From Plutella xylostella (Eukaryota; Arthropoda; Insecta; Lepidoptera; Plutellidae), in contig NC_063992.1 of assembly GCF_932276165.1 (NCBI RefSeq), positions 320,001 through 384,000 on the forward strand: DNA of 64,000 nt, given 5' to 3'. Below the pieces are notes generated by a model, which searched no databases, was not told where the DNA came from, and was given only the letters and a program-made list of their open reading frames with translations. The translations under genes were made by a program, and so were the position numbers. Below are positions 1 to 12,400 of this stretch, piece after piece; positions within the stretch are counted from its first letter, which is position 1; every line of letters starts with the position of its first letter.

Positions 1-3000
1 CACGAGGGTAGGGGCAGCGACGGCAGTCCGCACAATTGCCGGCTATCGGGAATCGCTGATGCCGTAATTGGCCGTAACCGGCGACCATAAGTTAGTGCCA
101 ATTTATGGGGACGGTCCAGAGTCGATTACGGACTCTCGAGAAGCTGTTCCCGAACTTTTTGGCAAACGCCGCTGTTAGTTCGCGCTAATTAGGCAAATAT
201 ACGTGGATCTCATGTCCAATGGAATTGGCCCGGGAAAGTTTCTCTTGGCAACATAAAGTCCGGTTCTACCGCCGGCCGACTGGCTGGCAGGTCGGATTGA
301 TTCACCGTCATTGCGTGTGATGGTTTCAATTACGCTATTAAGTTTCGTTCGTTTTGTGTATCGTGTAGAGACTATCGAATTAGGCTATCTGTGGGTCCTG
401 GTCACGCGAGCAGCCCGGGGCGGCGGGCCCGCTGGCCCCGTGGTCGCCGCCGCCGCTGCACATAGTCTGCACTGAAGCTAACCTCCTTGCGCGACTCGTT
501 GGGGCGAATGACATTATTCTATTGATTTTCTGTTTACGCTGTCTATACTTAATAGGGAGGTTTCAGGATTATGAGTTAATGCGCCTGGTAAATCAGAACA
601 CATTTAAAAATAATTTCATACGTATTGTAAGAAGTCATTTGTAGCATTATTACGAGTAGATTAGTTGCTGCGTGATAGATGACAGATGCTATTCAAAGTT
701 GTAACATTATGTGTACATTAGGTGAGTGTGGTGCTGTGGTGCAAGTTGCACAGTGAGGTTACAACACAGTGGGGGTGAATGGCCGCGCCGCGTCGCCGTC
801 GGTCGCCGAGTGCCGCGGAGTCAGCGAAAATTAGTAAACGAACAAAAAACTGCGCACTCCGCTCCCTCGCGGTGTTGCCGCCCCCATCACACAAAAATTA
901 CATTAATAAGCTTCATGGATTTCACAAATCTCCCGGTTTACCTTATAGCTGCATGTGTTTATAAATATTGCCTACTATGTAAGAGACATAGTGCACAACT
1001 AGCTCGCTAAAGTAAAAAAATTACATTAGGCTCTCTATGGAGACTATGCCATTACATTTCCATCTCATCTGAGAATGATTTGGTTTTGGTAAGACTTATT
1101 GTTCGATGTCAAGTTCCGCTGGTGTTAAATATTATTACCTAGTTAAATGCAGCAACACCCGAGTTTCAGCGGGTCTTCTCCGGTTGGACGATAAGGGATC
1201 AATTTCGATAACGACTCGCTTATTGACGCTCGATAATGTAGTAATGCGATGCAGTTTTATTTGTTTCCGAAACAAACAGCTTAGAATAATGGTAATAAAT
1301 GACTAATGGAGCATGCTATTGTTACGCCGACAGACCTATCAAGTTCATGATGTGTAATCGGAGTAGGCCCCCGCGGCCCTCCCTCGCTGGCTCTCCTCAT
1401 CATGCACTCATCTCTCGCGGCTGCACGTGTAGCTATTCTGTGCTGTGGAGTTGCCGAGAAATATCTATCGTTTAATTTTGTATTTTGCCATCTCTTGAGA
1501 GACAATAGTAGTACTAGTTATATCAATCTAGATCGAACTGCTTATAAATGTATTTGTAATTTTCAGTCATTTGTGTCTTGGTTCCCCAGCGAACATGCAA
1601 GCCTCAAAATACCTTAACCTTTCTAAATGTATGTGAAATAATTTTCCAACTGCTTAGCTGCTTAGGTTCCAATAAATGTATAATCGGAAGATATAAATTG
1701 CTTTCATGAATGCCGTTTGAAGACGCCATTTCTAGTGAGCTTCTAATTACAAGGTTCGCACATAATGTCAAAAGTCTTTGAACACCTCCAATGGCAGTAA
1801 ATTATATATTAGTCAGTACCTCATTCAAAAGAGACTCATTAATGAAACACTTAAGTACAGTAGGTTCACTATTTTCCAATTTGATATTCTGAACTAAAGA
1901 ACTAACACATAGCTAATGTACCTATCTAACTACGAGGAAGGTAAATAACTCGGATCAGGGGGCTTTAAACAGCTTGTTCGTTCCGCTTTGTTTGTGCTTA
2001 TATGTAGGTAAGTATGCCTGTCTGAATGCAATGGACAGGATACCCGTGTTGTAAGCACAGAGACCAGTTTTAGGGAACGATAAAATTTGTGCATTCGTAT
2101 ACCCTTTGTAGCGCAGCGGTGCGTTAAATTCTCTGGGCTAAGCGGCGGCGGCGGCGGCGGCGCGGGGCCTCTATTTATGTGCCGCTACCGGCGCGAGCCG
2201 CTCTTTGACCACGGAGCGTGGCCTGCCCGCTGCCCGCTGCCCTCACACAAAGTGTTTGCCTAACCACTGATGGAATCTCAAATCTTGCATCGGATCAGAG
2301 TTAGGTACTAAACTATTTTTCTTCAAGTTTTAGAAACAACTCGACATGGAATTAGCCTACTTGGCTCATTTCATGCAGCACCTTAGTTCGCAAGTAATAC
2401 ACTGCGAAGTTGTCTGCAATAGACACGGGTCGCCAACACGTTCACATTTACGTGTCCATTGAAAGTCATCCCGCGTCCACTACTTGTGCTGGCGACAACA
2501 CAAGGCGACGAGGTAAAAGGCTTTTTCCATGTGGACTCTTGCATCCATAATAAATGAGCGGTCGGCCGCAGCATTAGACTGTCGTTTTCGTCAGCAATTT
2601 CCAGCTGTTTTTCTCTCAGCGGTGGGGGGGGGGGGGGAGGGGAGGGCGGCCATTAATACCGGCGTGTAATGACGCGGCGCTTTGACTGCCGAGCATTGCG
2701 AGTTCTGCAATTACATGCTGAAATATTCAACGAAAGAAGAAGCCTTTAGAAACGGTTCTTTCTTTCCTTTTTTCTGGTGCTCTCGGCGCTTCCTGCGAGT
2801 GCGACTCGGCTTTCATACGACGTTGTATTGTTGATGCACAACACTTTAGTAGTCCATGCATAATACATTACCGGACAATTGGATAGTTGGAGATGCAAGT
2901 CCAATATTTTTCCAATCGGAGAAGCTTTTATACAAGACTGCCTGACTTTTTAAATTATTTATTCTACATAATTGAACAATCTTCTAGTAGTCGGGCGAAT

Positions 3001-3478
3001 AGGTTTTGGTTGTTTGCGAAACATAAAGCTATAAAATCGTGCATTTACTTTTTTGGGTTATTGAAAAGATGAGTAGCTTCTATTTAGACTTTCTGTTACC
3101 TCTCCAAGTAGATACTGTTATGTACTTACACTACACATGATTGATACTAAGAATATTCTCCGTGACCCAGACTACATTTTTCATTATTTTGCAGGCTTGG
3201 TCATTGGTCCTTCTTTTGCACAATATATGTATGTACCTACTTAATACATATCGAATAGAAATTAAATCATATTTTACACAACAGAGCAAACTGACACAAA
3301 ACTATCGACTAACTCTTTAGGGGCAATTCTGGCCTTCGCACAATGTTTAAGTGAAACCAAAGAAAAACAAAAAAAAACTCCTTGAAAAGTGGAGCACGCC
3401 AGCATTGCCCCCCCATGACTAGTTGTAACGTTGCGCATGCATGCGTCGCTCCTTGAGTCCTCATAGTCATGTGTGCAG
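1..3478. other. non-coding DNA, probably intron or upstream flank
   Basis: No convincing exon was found here. The stretch is AT-rich with isolated GC-rich islands, around 410-470 and 780-890. It also has a GGC trinucleotide tract at 2142-2162 and a 14-base G run at 2624-2637. The first supported exon downstream begins in coding phase 0 after an acceptor at 3478, so this DNA is probably intron of a gene whose 5' part lies outside the window. That placement is inference. Confidence 0.45.
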
Positions 3479-6400
3479 GTGATCAACGGGCTGCCGCGCG
3501 CGGGCGCCGGCGCGGAGGCGTCGCGGCGGCGCGGCGCGTCCTCCCCGCCCCCCGCCGCCCCCGAGAAACGCAAGTGGCCCGCGCGCGCAGACGACGATGA
3601 TGACGACGCCAAGGTATGCCATCTAACCTGCATCTACTACTTACATCACATTCGTATTCATTGTTCATGTTACGGATTAAGATTTATAAGACCCGATGGA
3701 CCTTGGTTCTGAAAAGCGAATCCGAATTCACCAGGTTTTCTCAAGGATGTGGTAAGCCAAAATAACCTACGTGCAGGTAACGTCCTGGATATTTCAACAG
3801 CTGAGTTTGGTGCTCGGTTCAAAAAATAATTGGTTTCTATAGTTGTTGGTGCTATAGATTCAGGTCTTAAATAAAGTAAGCGGCTACCTGACTCATTTAG
3901 TAAAGTAGTTGAACGTAACTGAGATGCGCTACGGTGGTTGCAGGTGGAGACGCCGGTGCGGTTCCGCACGTCGCCGCCGCTGGAGGCGCTGAAGCCGCGG
4001 CGGAGCGGCGCGGGGGGCGAGTGCGCCTGCCCCGCGGGGGCGCCGGCGGGGGCCGCGGGGGGCGCCGGGCCGGGGGGCTCGCCGCGCCGCCGCCGCCAGG
4101 CGCCGCCCCCGCCGCGCCGGCACCGGCCAGCGCTCGACTTCGATAAGATGCAGCAGGTGAGGGTCACACTGATTTAGATTTTCTATCATACTTAATTTAG
4201 ACAACAAAACAAAAACGTTCATGAAACATTTTGAGACGCGTCGTATACGTAAATTCTCGACGTGTTTTCATATACATATTTTTTATGTTAGATTAAGTTT
4301 TGTTACGCACTTGACACGAGGTCATTAACGTGCAAGAAAATAACTGTTCCGTGAAGGGAGACGCTTGAATACAGTGAGGCAGGTATTGTTCCAGCTCATG
4401 CCTGCTACAAACTGCATCCAACTATTCTCTTTTTCATAACAGTTGGCGTGAAAGAAACTTGGTAACGAGTGTGAACAAAGGCCCATCATTTCACGCACCT
4501 ATCCAGAGCGATAATCTGCTGCGTAGACGCATTGTTTTTTTTATTCAGTTATGCTAGGAGGAAACTGTCTTAACATATTACCGTGGCCGATAGCGAAACG
4601 CAATACATAACTGGATATACACATACCTACTATGTAGGACCGACTACCACTGTTTATTTCACCGATGATTTTAAATCTAGTAATCTCTTCATTCTCCTGT
4701 TTAAAACGCTTTGTTATATCCGATAAAAATATCTATGTTCAATAATTTCTTGTCAAGGTCAGAACGATAAGGATATTATTCGCTTTTTTCAACGGGCGGC
4801 CTGGCGGCGGCGTAACGCAAAACGTTATTGGATTTATTTACTTCAGCGATACAATTTGCGATGGTATCCTAACAGCGTTTATCGGTAAAATCCATTTCTT
4901 ATAGTAAATGAGTTTATATCAAGGACGAGACTGTTGAAGCAAGATAATTTGATATATGGATATTGGGTTTAATTTCTTGTAAGATGGCTTCGCAAGAAAC
5001 TACTTTTAGCATTAAACTTATGTTGAACGAACTATCTGATTGATCGATCACGCTCCAGCTCCGCTATTCATCAAGGAATCTTGCCCGATCATTCGTTACT
5101 TGCCTGCCCAAATTATAATTCGAATATTTCTCGTCTAATACACAGGATGTGAGTACAGAATGGGTGAACCCCTCAATTACTTATGTGCCAATTACCGTAA
5201 TGTTCATCAGAAATATTGCAGTTCATATTCTTCACTGGCGTAAGGCCGGGCCTGTATATCGATTGCAATAATGAGTACTTAAAGATGAATTAAAGCTTTG
5301 TCCCGTCCCGTGGCTCGTCTACCGCGCACGTGGAGGCGCGAAGGTCGCCGCTGCAGCGCCGCGCCGCCGCCGCCGGCCGCATACTAATGCTGGCTGCGAC
5401 CCCGAACTAGGGCAAGCTGTGAGCCTGTGACCCTTCACACCTCCCGCATACATATTATAAATATACAGAAAAATATGTCAACCCAACGCCAAAATAAAAA
5501 CCACTGGGAAATTAGTCTTCTAATGCAGATATAATAAAAAAATAACTTGGCTTTTGATAGTAGTGATGTCTTAAGAATGATCAACGATAGTTTTCAGCAT
5601 TTTCTTTGTAATATTCTGAATTTTGGATCGATTGTACCTATTCGATAAGTCGATGCTGCGGTTGTTACGTTAGTCAAACCACGGATTTACCGACACGTCA
5701 CGTCATTATGAGCAATGCTGTTCTTACGGTAGAAAGTCTCATGATGTGATAAAATCCATATTTCCACCGCATCTTACTCGTTGGCGGTGATCGCTGCATC
5801 TCAGGTGGCGGGAGGCGCGAGAGCGGGACGGCGCAGCCCGACCCCTGACCCGACTTGTTGCACCGGGCACCGGCGAGCGCGCTTACATACACCGTTACAA
5901 ATTATACGCTTCAAACTTACAAAAAAAATGATTCGTTCTGAAATTCACCGATGATGCTCAACATCTTACAGGTCATGCACTCGAGTAGAAGCGCGGTTCA
6001 GTGTATTTGGTAAATGAAAGCAGTTTTCCAAGTCATTCGACTGTCGGCCGGGAAACGGTAGCGCTGTCTAGTTAATTCGCTCATAATATGCAACTGTTGT
6101 GAACAATAAAGCTGGAATAGTTTAAGTGGCGGGTTTAATGTGCAGGCACACGCGTGAGGGTTCCCACGCGCCGCCGCCGCCGCCCCGCGCGGAGTATGGA
6201 AGTATGAAGCTTCGCTCAATTACCGACTGCCACGTACATCGCACCGACGGAAGCTAACGCCTATAATTTTATTCACCATGCATATTTTTTTGTTCTTCAT
6301 CTAATAAGCCTTGTGGTATATTTGCTAATTTCTGAACGCAGCTCTTGCTGTCCTGCTCACTCGTCCTCTCTCGCTTTTTCCTTCTTCTTTGCTTAGCGGC

Positions 6401-9400
6401 CATTAACGCATATAGTGTTTTGTTTAAATAAATAGTAATTAATTAATTTACTGGTTTTACTCAAGACACGACAAGTTGGCGACGAGACGAAAGTGCCCAG
6501 TAAAGTGTGCAATAAAGGATATCGCTGAAATTAAAGTGATTTCTTCTGAAAAAGCAAAAACTAATTCACCGGCGCACGCTTCAGTGTGAAGTTGGCCGAA
6601 AAAGAAAAATAATTGCAAACGCATTCCAAAGTCGGACATTTTGTGTTGTGACTAAGTTCACGTTTGTTTTGGACGATAAAGAAAACAAATGTCAAATGAA
6701 TCAAAACGAAACTTTTACAACTTCTTGGATTTACAAGCTGAACAAGACTGAACTGCAGGAAAAATTAACCGAATACGGATTACAATTCGATGATAATCTT
6801 AAGGTGGATGATCTCAGAAAATTACTTAGTGACTATTGCAAACTAAAAAGTCGAAAACAAATAATGGCCAATAATTACAACTTACACTCTTTCGATGGTG
6901 AGAATTGGGAATCATTCGAACAGCAACTGGAATGTATCATAGCATTAAATGAAGTACCAGATTCTAAGAAAGTGCCATTATTGCTAACGAAAATCAGCCC
7001 AAAAGTGTTTGAAACACTAAGTTGTATTTGTGCTCCAGAGAAACCATTAAAATTAACCTACATCGAGTTATGTAATAAATTGAGAACCAAATACACGCCC
7101 TTGCAATCGTCAACCTTGGATCGGGCCTCATTTCGAAGCAGAAACCAGTTTCAAACAGAAACTATTGAAGAATATGTACTAGCTTTAAGAAAACTAGCTG
7201 GGACGTGTAAATTTAAGGACTTGGATGACCAAATAAAAGAGAAGCTCATTGATGGTGTCTACTCAAAACTGATTAAATTTGAATTATTAAAAGGCAGTCC
7301 AGATGCTACTTTGGATGAAACAGTAGTGTTGGCTAAGACTGTTGAAGCGGCATTAGCACAAACCAAAAGCAAAAATGGGACGGAGGTCTCGGATATGTTT
7401 CAGTACCAACAGGAGCAAAGAACTCCTTCTAAAAATCTTTCTAAAAGAAACAAATTCAATAATTCCAAGTCCCAAGGTAACAAAGGAGTAAATAAACCAC
7501 AAATAACATGTTACTGCTGCGGGAATAATAATCACATGAAAGCGGAATGCAGATTAATACATAAATATTGTTCTGAGTGTGGGAAACAGGGACACCTATA
7601 TAAAGTATGCCCCAAGAATTCGCGAACTAATCAAATATATACCATGGAAACTGATGACCAAGGAAGCGACCAATCACAAATCCAGGATGGTGTCGAAGAT
7701 TCAATTGGAGGTCTATTTGATGAACATATAGAGGTATATTCTGTCAATGTAAGGAAGATACCGCCACACTATATTAGGCTCCATGTAGAAGGCAAAGATC
7801 TTGATTTTCAACTAGACACCGGTTCAGATGTATCAGTGATTCCATTAAAAGATAAGAATCTTTTCTTTAGTAAATTCAACATACTTGATTGTAATGTTAG
7901 ATTTAGGAACTTTGACCAAACAATTTCACAACCAGTTGGCATAATGAAAGATTTAACAGTAAATTATGAGAATAAATCTATGAAATTAAATGTTTTTATA
8001 GCTCATGATGATGTACCAAGGATAATTGGCCGTGATTGGTTGGATGCTTTTGATCTGTGGCCTCCAAAATTTATGGACACTCATATTATTGGTGAGGAAA
8101 TAAATTATAACCTAAATGTAAAATCTGTTTCAGAGGCTGAACATGTAATTAAGGAAAAGTTTGCAGAAGTATTCAGTTCCGGTTGGGGTGATTTCAAAGG
8201 GGAGGCAATTAAATTAAAATTAAAATCAGATGCCAAGCCCAAATGCCTTCCAGCGCGTCGGGTGCCGTATGCGATGAAGGATAAGGTAAAAAATGAAATT
8301 TCTAGATTACTTGAAAATGATAGAATCACTCCTGTGGAATACAGTCAGTGGGGTACACCGGTTGTTCCTATATTGAAACCAGATGGATCAGTCCGCTTAT
8401 GTGGTGACTATAAAGTTACTTTGAACCCACACTTGGAAGTTGACCAATATCCATTGCCCCATATTAATGACATCTTTAATACATTGAAAGACGGAAAATA
8501 CTTCTGCGAACTTGACTTGAAGGAGGCATATTTACAGGCAAAATTAGATGTAGATTCACAGGAATTAACAACTATTGTCACAGAGGAAGGAACATTTAAA
8601 TATAAGTACTTACCCTATGGTGTAAGCACTGGTCCAGGATCATTCCAGCGTCTCATGAGTAGTAAGCTTGCTAACATACCTAAAACTATTGTCTTCATTG
8701 ATAACATTTATATTGCTGGAAAGGACCTTAATGAAACCCTAAATACATTGTATACAGTACTGTGCAGATTACAGGAATGTCAGTTTAAATTAAAACTAGA
8801 AAAATGTAAGTTTTTCCAAACATATATTGATGTTTTTGGGTTCAGAATCACCAGGAATGACATAAGCATTATAAAATCAAATATTGAACCATTATTACAA
8901 GCCAAAGCACCAACAAATATTACAATGCTTAGGTCATTTCTCGGAAAAATTAATTACTATAATCGTTTTTTGAAGGATATGGCATCTACTCTTGCACCTT
9001 TGTATGAGTGTACCAAGAAAAATAAATTTCAGTGGACCAAAGATTGTGATAAGGCTTTTAACGACATAAAAATTAAGTTGTCATCAGTAGATAGCCTCAG
9101 ACATTTTGATCTGAACTTGCCCTTAATTCTAACATGTGATGCATCAAGCACAGGGCTGGCTGCTGTTTTGTCAAACAGAGATGTTGATGGTACAGTAAGA
9201 CCCATCGCTTATGCTAGTAAAAAATTGAATTCAGTGGAACAGAGGTACTCTGCTATTGACAAAGAAGCGATGGCCATCATATTTGGTGTTACTAAGTTCT
9301 ATAACTACACTTATGGTCGTATGTTTGAGTTAGAGACAGATAACTCAGCCTTAGTCAGGATCTTTGGTCCAAACAAAGGCATTCCTAAAATGGCAGCGAA

Positions 9401-12400
9401 AAGATTGCAGCACTATGCAATTTTCCTCTCAGCTTTTAACTATAAGATACGACACATCAAAACTAATGTAAATCCTGCCGATTTCTTATCACGTTCATGG
9501 GTAGAGACTGGATCTAACAATTTAGACTTTAATTGTATATATTTTCAAGAAACAGATAATAGTATGTGTGTTTATACAAACAGTTCCAATTTAAAAAATG
9601 TTGACTGGAAAGTTATCCAGCACGAGACACAAAAAGATGTGATTCTATCAAAAATAGTAAGATATACAATGGATGGTTGGCCTGAAAAAAAATTAATTGA
9701 TACTGAACTATTTGTTTTTTACAACCGAAAAGATGAAATAAGTATGGATAGAGGTTGTTTATTTTGGGGGCATAGGATTATAATACCCACAGTATTAAGA
9801 GAATCTGTCACTGAGGAACTACATCAAAGTCACTTTGGAATAGTACGGATGAAGCAAATGGCACGTTCATATTTTTGGTGGCCTAATTTAGACTCCGAAA
9901 TAGATATGATAACAAAAAATTGTATAATATGTTTAAATAACCATAAAAACCCACCAAAGACACCTTTGAAACCATGGCCGGTACCACCCTCCCCATGGTA
10001 TAGGTTACATGCTGATTTCCTAGGTCCATTTCACAATAAAATGTACTTAGTAATTGTAGATAGTTACTCAAAATGGCCTGAGGCATTTGAAATGTCAAAT
10101 ATAGGTGCTGCTCGTACAGTTGAAATACTAAAAGCTTTATTCTGTCGGTATGGATTTCCAGTTCACCTGGTGACCGACAATGGTCCTACCTTCACTAGTG
10201 CAGAATTCAATAAGTTTTGCCAAACTTTGAATATAAAACATACTTTTACCCCCCCATATCATCCCGCCACCAATGGTGCGGCTGAAAGATTTGTTGAGAC
10301 TTTTAAATCACATGTAACAAAAATAAAGGAAAGTGGAATTCCCATTGCCTCTGCTATAAACTTATTCCTCTTTGATTATAGAAATCTTCCTCACAGTACC
10401 ACCGGAGTCACACCAGCAAAACTTATGCTAGGAAGGGAGATGCGGAATCGTTTTTCTCTATTACGGCCCCCACCAGTATCAGATAAGGCCTATGAAATGT
10501 TAGAGAAGCAGCGAAAATACACATCAGGTCATAGAGATGTATCATTCATGATAGGTGAGAAGGTCATGGTCAGGGACTATCGAGGGGGTCATAAACCATG
10601 GATTCAGGGTAATATTGTAGGTGAATCAACACCAGGTGTAACATATATTATCGATGTGGATGGAAATAACTGGAAAAGACATGTAAACCAAATTTTAAAA
10701 TGTAATAGTAGTTTATTAGAATAGTTATTGTAATAATAGTTATTGTAGTAGTACCTTAAGAATACCACTGTTTAATACTACTGTTATAATTTATAAGTTA
10801 TTTAGAACTATACTTAGTTATAATTGAGATTGTTGTTTGTTTTAAAATGTAAGTGATAGAAGGTAGAGAGAGCTATTCAAACAAATATTTTATTCATTAT
10901 TGAAAGAAACATTCATATTAGGTGGTGGAGGGTGTGGTATATTTGCTAATTTCTGAACGCAGCTCTTGCTGTCCTGCTCACTCGTCCTCTCTCGCTTTTT
11001 CCTTCTTCTTTGCTTAGCGGCCATTAACGCATATAGTGTTTTGTTTAAATAAATAGTAATTAATTAATTTACTGGTTTTACTCAAGACACGACAAGCCTT
11101 TTCTTAAATATCGTGTCAGGATGTCTGTACAGAACAGAGCAACAAGACTTTAAACTTTATAGTTCTTACAGGCTTTTCCAACGTACATAATGTCAGCCAG
11201 CTAAGCTGACAACTCGGTCGCGCCGGGCTCCGGAGTCATTATAACTGCATGTATACAGGCAGATGGCTATAAAACAACGAGTTAGTAAATTACCTACTTG
11301 AGCAAATTAGTGATTATAGGCGGTGTGATGTGACGTGGTGTCGCTCGGGGACACAGCCGCGCGGCATAGCATATGATGCCCTGCCTCGCATGTAAAAACA
11401 TATCTTTGTGGATTCATAGTATTTTATATCCTATTTATTATATTTGAATTCCTAAATAACGATTTAGATAAACGGAAATATTTAAAATATGAAACAAATA
11501 GTTATTCCTGTGATGTGATGTGAACTGTTTTACCTCGTAGCCTGTGCGGTCCCGGTAGTCTGTAAACCGGACTCATTACGCCGGAGAATAAATACGTTTA
11601 TTGAAGCGAGTTTAGAAAGCAAATAGAGGCAAAGCACACAATCTACAGACCCAAGTTGTTAGTTTAAGTGTTTGCACCATAATCCCGTCGCACGCGTTTA
11701 CACTCCGCCGAGGAACCTTGCACTCGTATTATATACACGTGTGTGTACAATTTTATTGTACTAGTACATATGTAGGTACTTCGGAACTTGTCAATAATTA
11801 AATTAGTAGAAAAACAAGTTTCAAACTTTCTAAGTTGTTTCTTTAGAATCCCACTGCTGATTCAAAGTATGTTTATCACTTACATCTTCCATTTATGTGA
11901 TGTAAGTATGGTAGTAGCCAGCCCATACATATCTAATTCTGCCGATTATAAACGGATAAATCATGGGAAAATACATAAGTACTATAAGTGGAACAGTTCT
12001 CATTCAGTAAGTTAAGTTAGAAACCTGGCCAAATAGGGCAAGTGTCGCAACAGCATATTGAGCAGTTATCAGAGTGGGGACGCGTACCTCGGCTGATAGT
12101 GCGCGAGCTATCGGGGGCCCGACCGTTATCAGGCATCTCGCGGCCGACGACCCCACGCAGATCCACGCGGCTGAAAAGAGACAATTGAACGGTTATCTCT
12201 GCTCGAGCGAGCCGCCGGCTGCTGCCTGGGGGCTTGTCCGTGTCCGCACCGACCATAGTTACTGTTCTCTCTGGATTCAATATTGACATAAAATATTGAA
12301 AGTAATTGATCTAGTTGAAATGGTTTAGTATAGCTTGGACCACCACGGCTAGCCCCCTGGTCTACGTGCAGTGTGCGGTGGCTGGCGGTAGGCAGCCAGG

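Larger units (their letters stand above)
6313..11096 (+). mobile_element. complete Ty3/Gypsy LTR retrotransposon
   Basis: The element has two identical direct repeats of 162-163 bp at its ends, a flanking 4-5 bp target duplication (CCTT or GCCTT), one uninterrupted gag-pol frame and no env-like frame. A purine-rich run, GGTGGTGGAGGG, just before the 3' repeat fits a polypurine tract. The sequence after the 5' repeat, TTGGCGACGAGACG, sits where the tRNA primer-binding site should be. It resembles the TGGCG start seen for Arg or Ser primers, but I cannot assign the tRNA. Identical LTRs and an open frame mean a recent insertion. It lies in the sense orientation within an intron of the unidentified gene. 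Confidence 0.93.

Noticed and set aside
726..1010. Open frame near the window start
   Set aside because: No ATG start at its beginning, no domain, and mixed composition. No splice support.
3274..4222. Frames opposite to and overlapping exons 3479-3613 and 3944-4156
   Set aside because: Shadows of GC-rich exons. The plus-strand reading has matching splice sites and a continuous phase.
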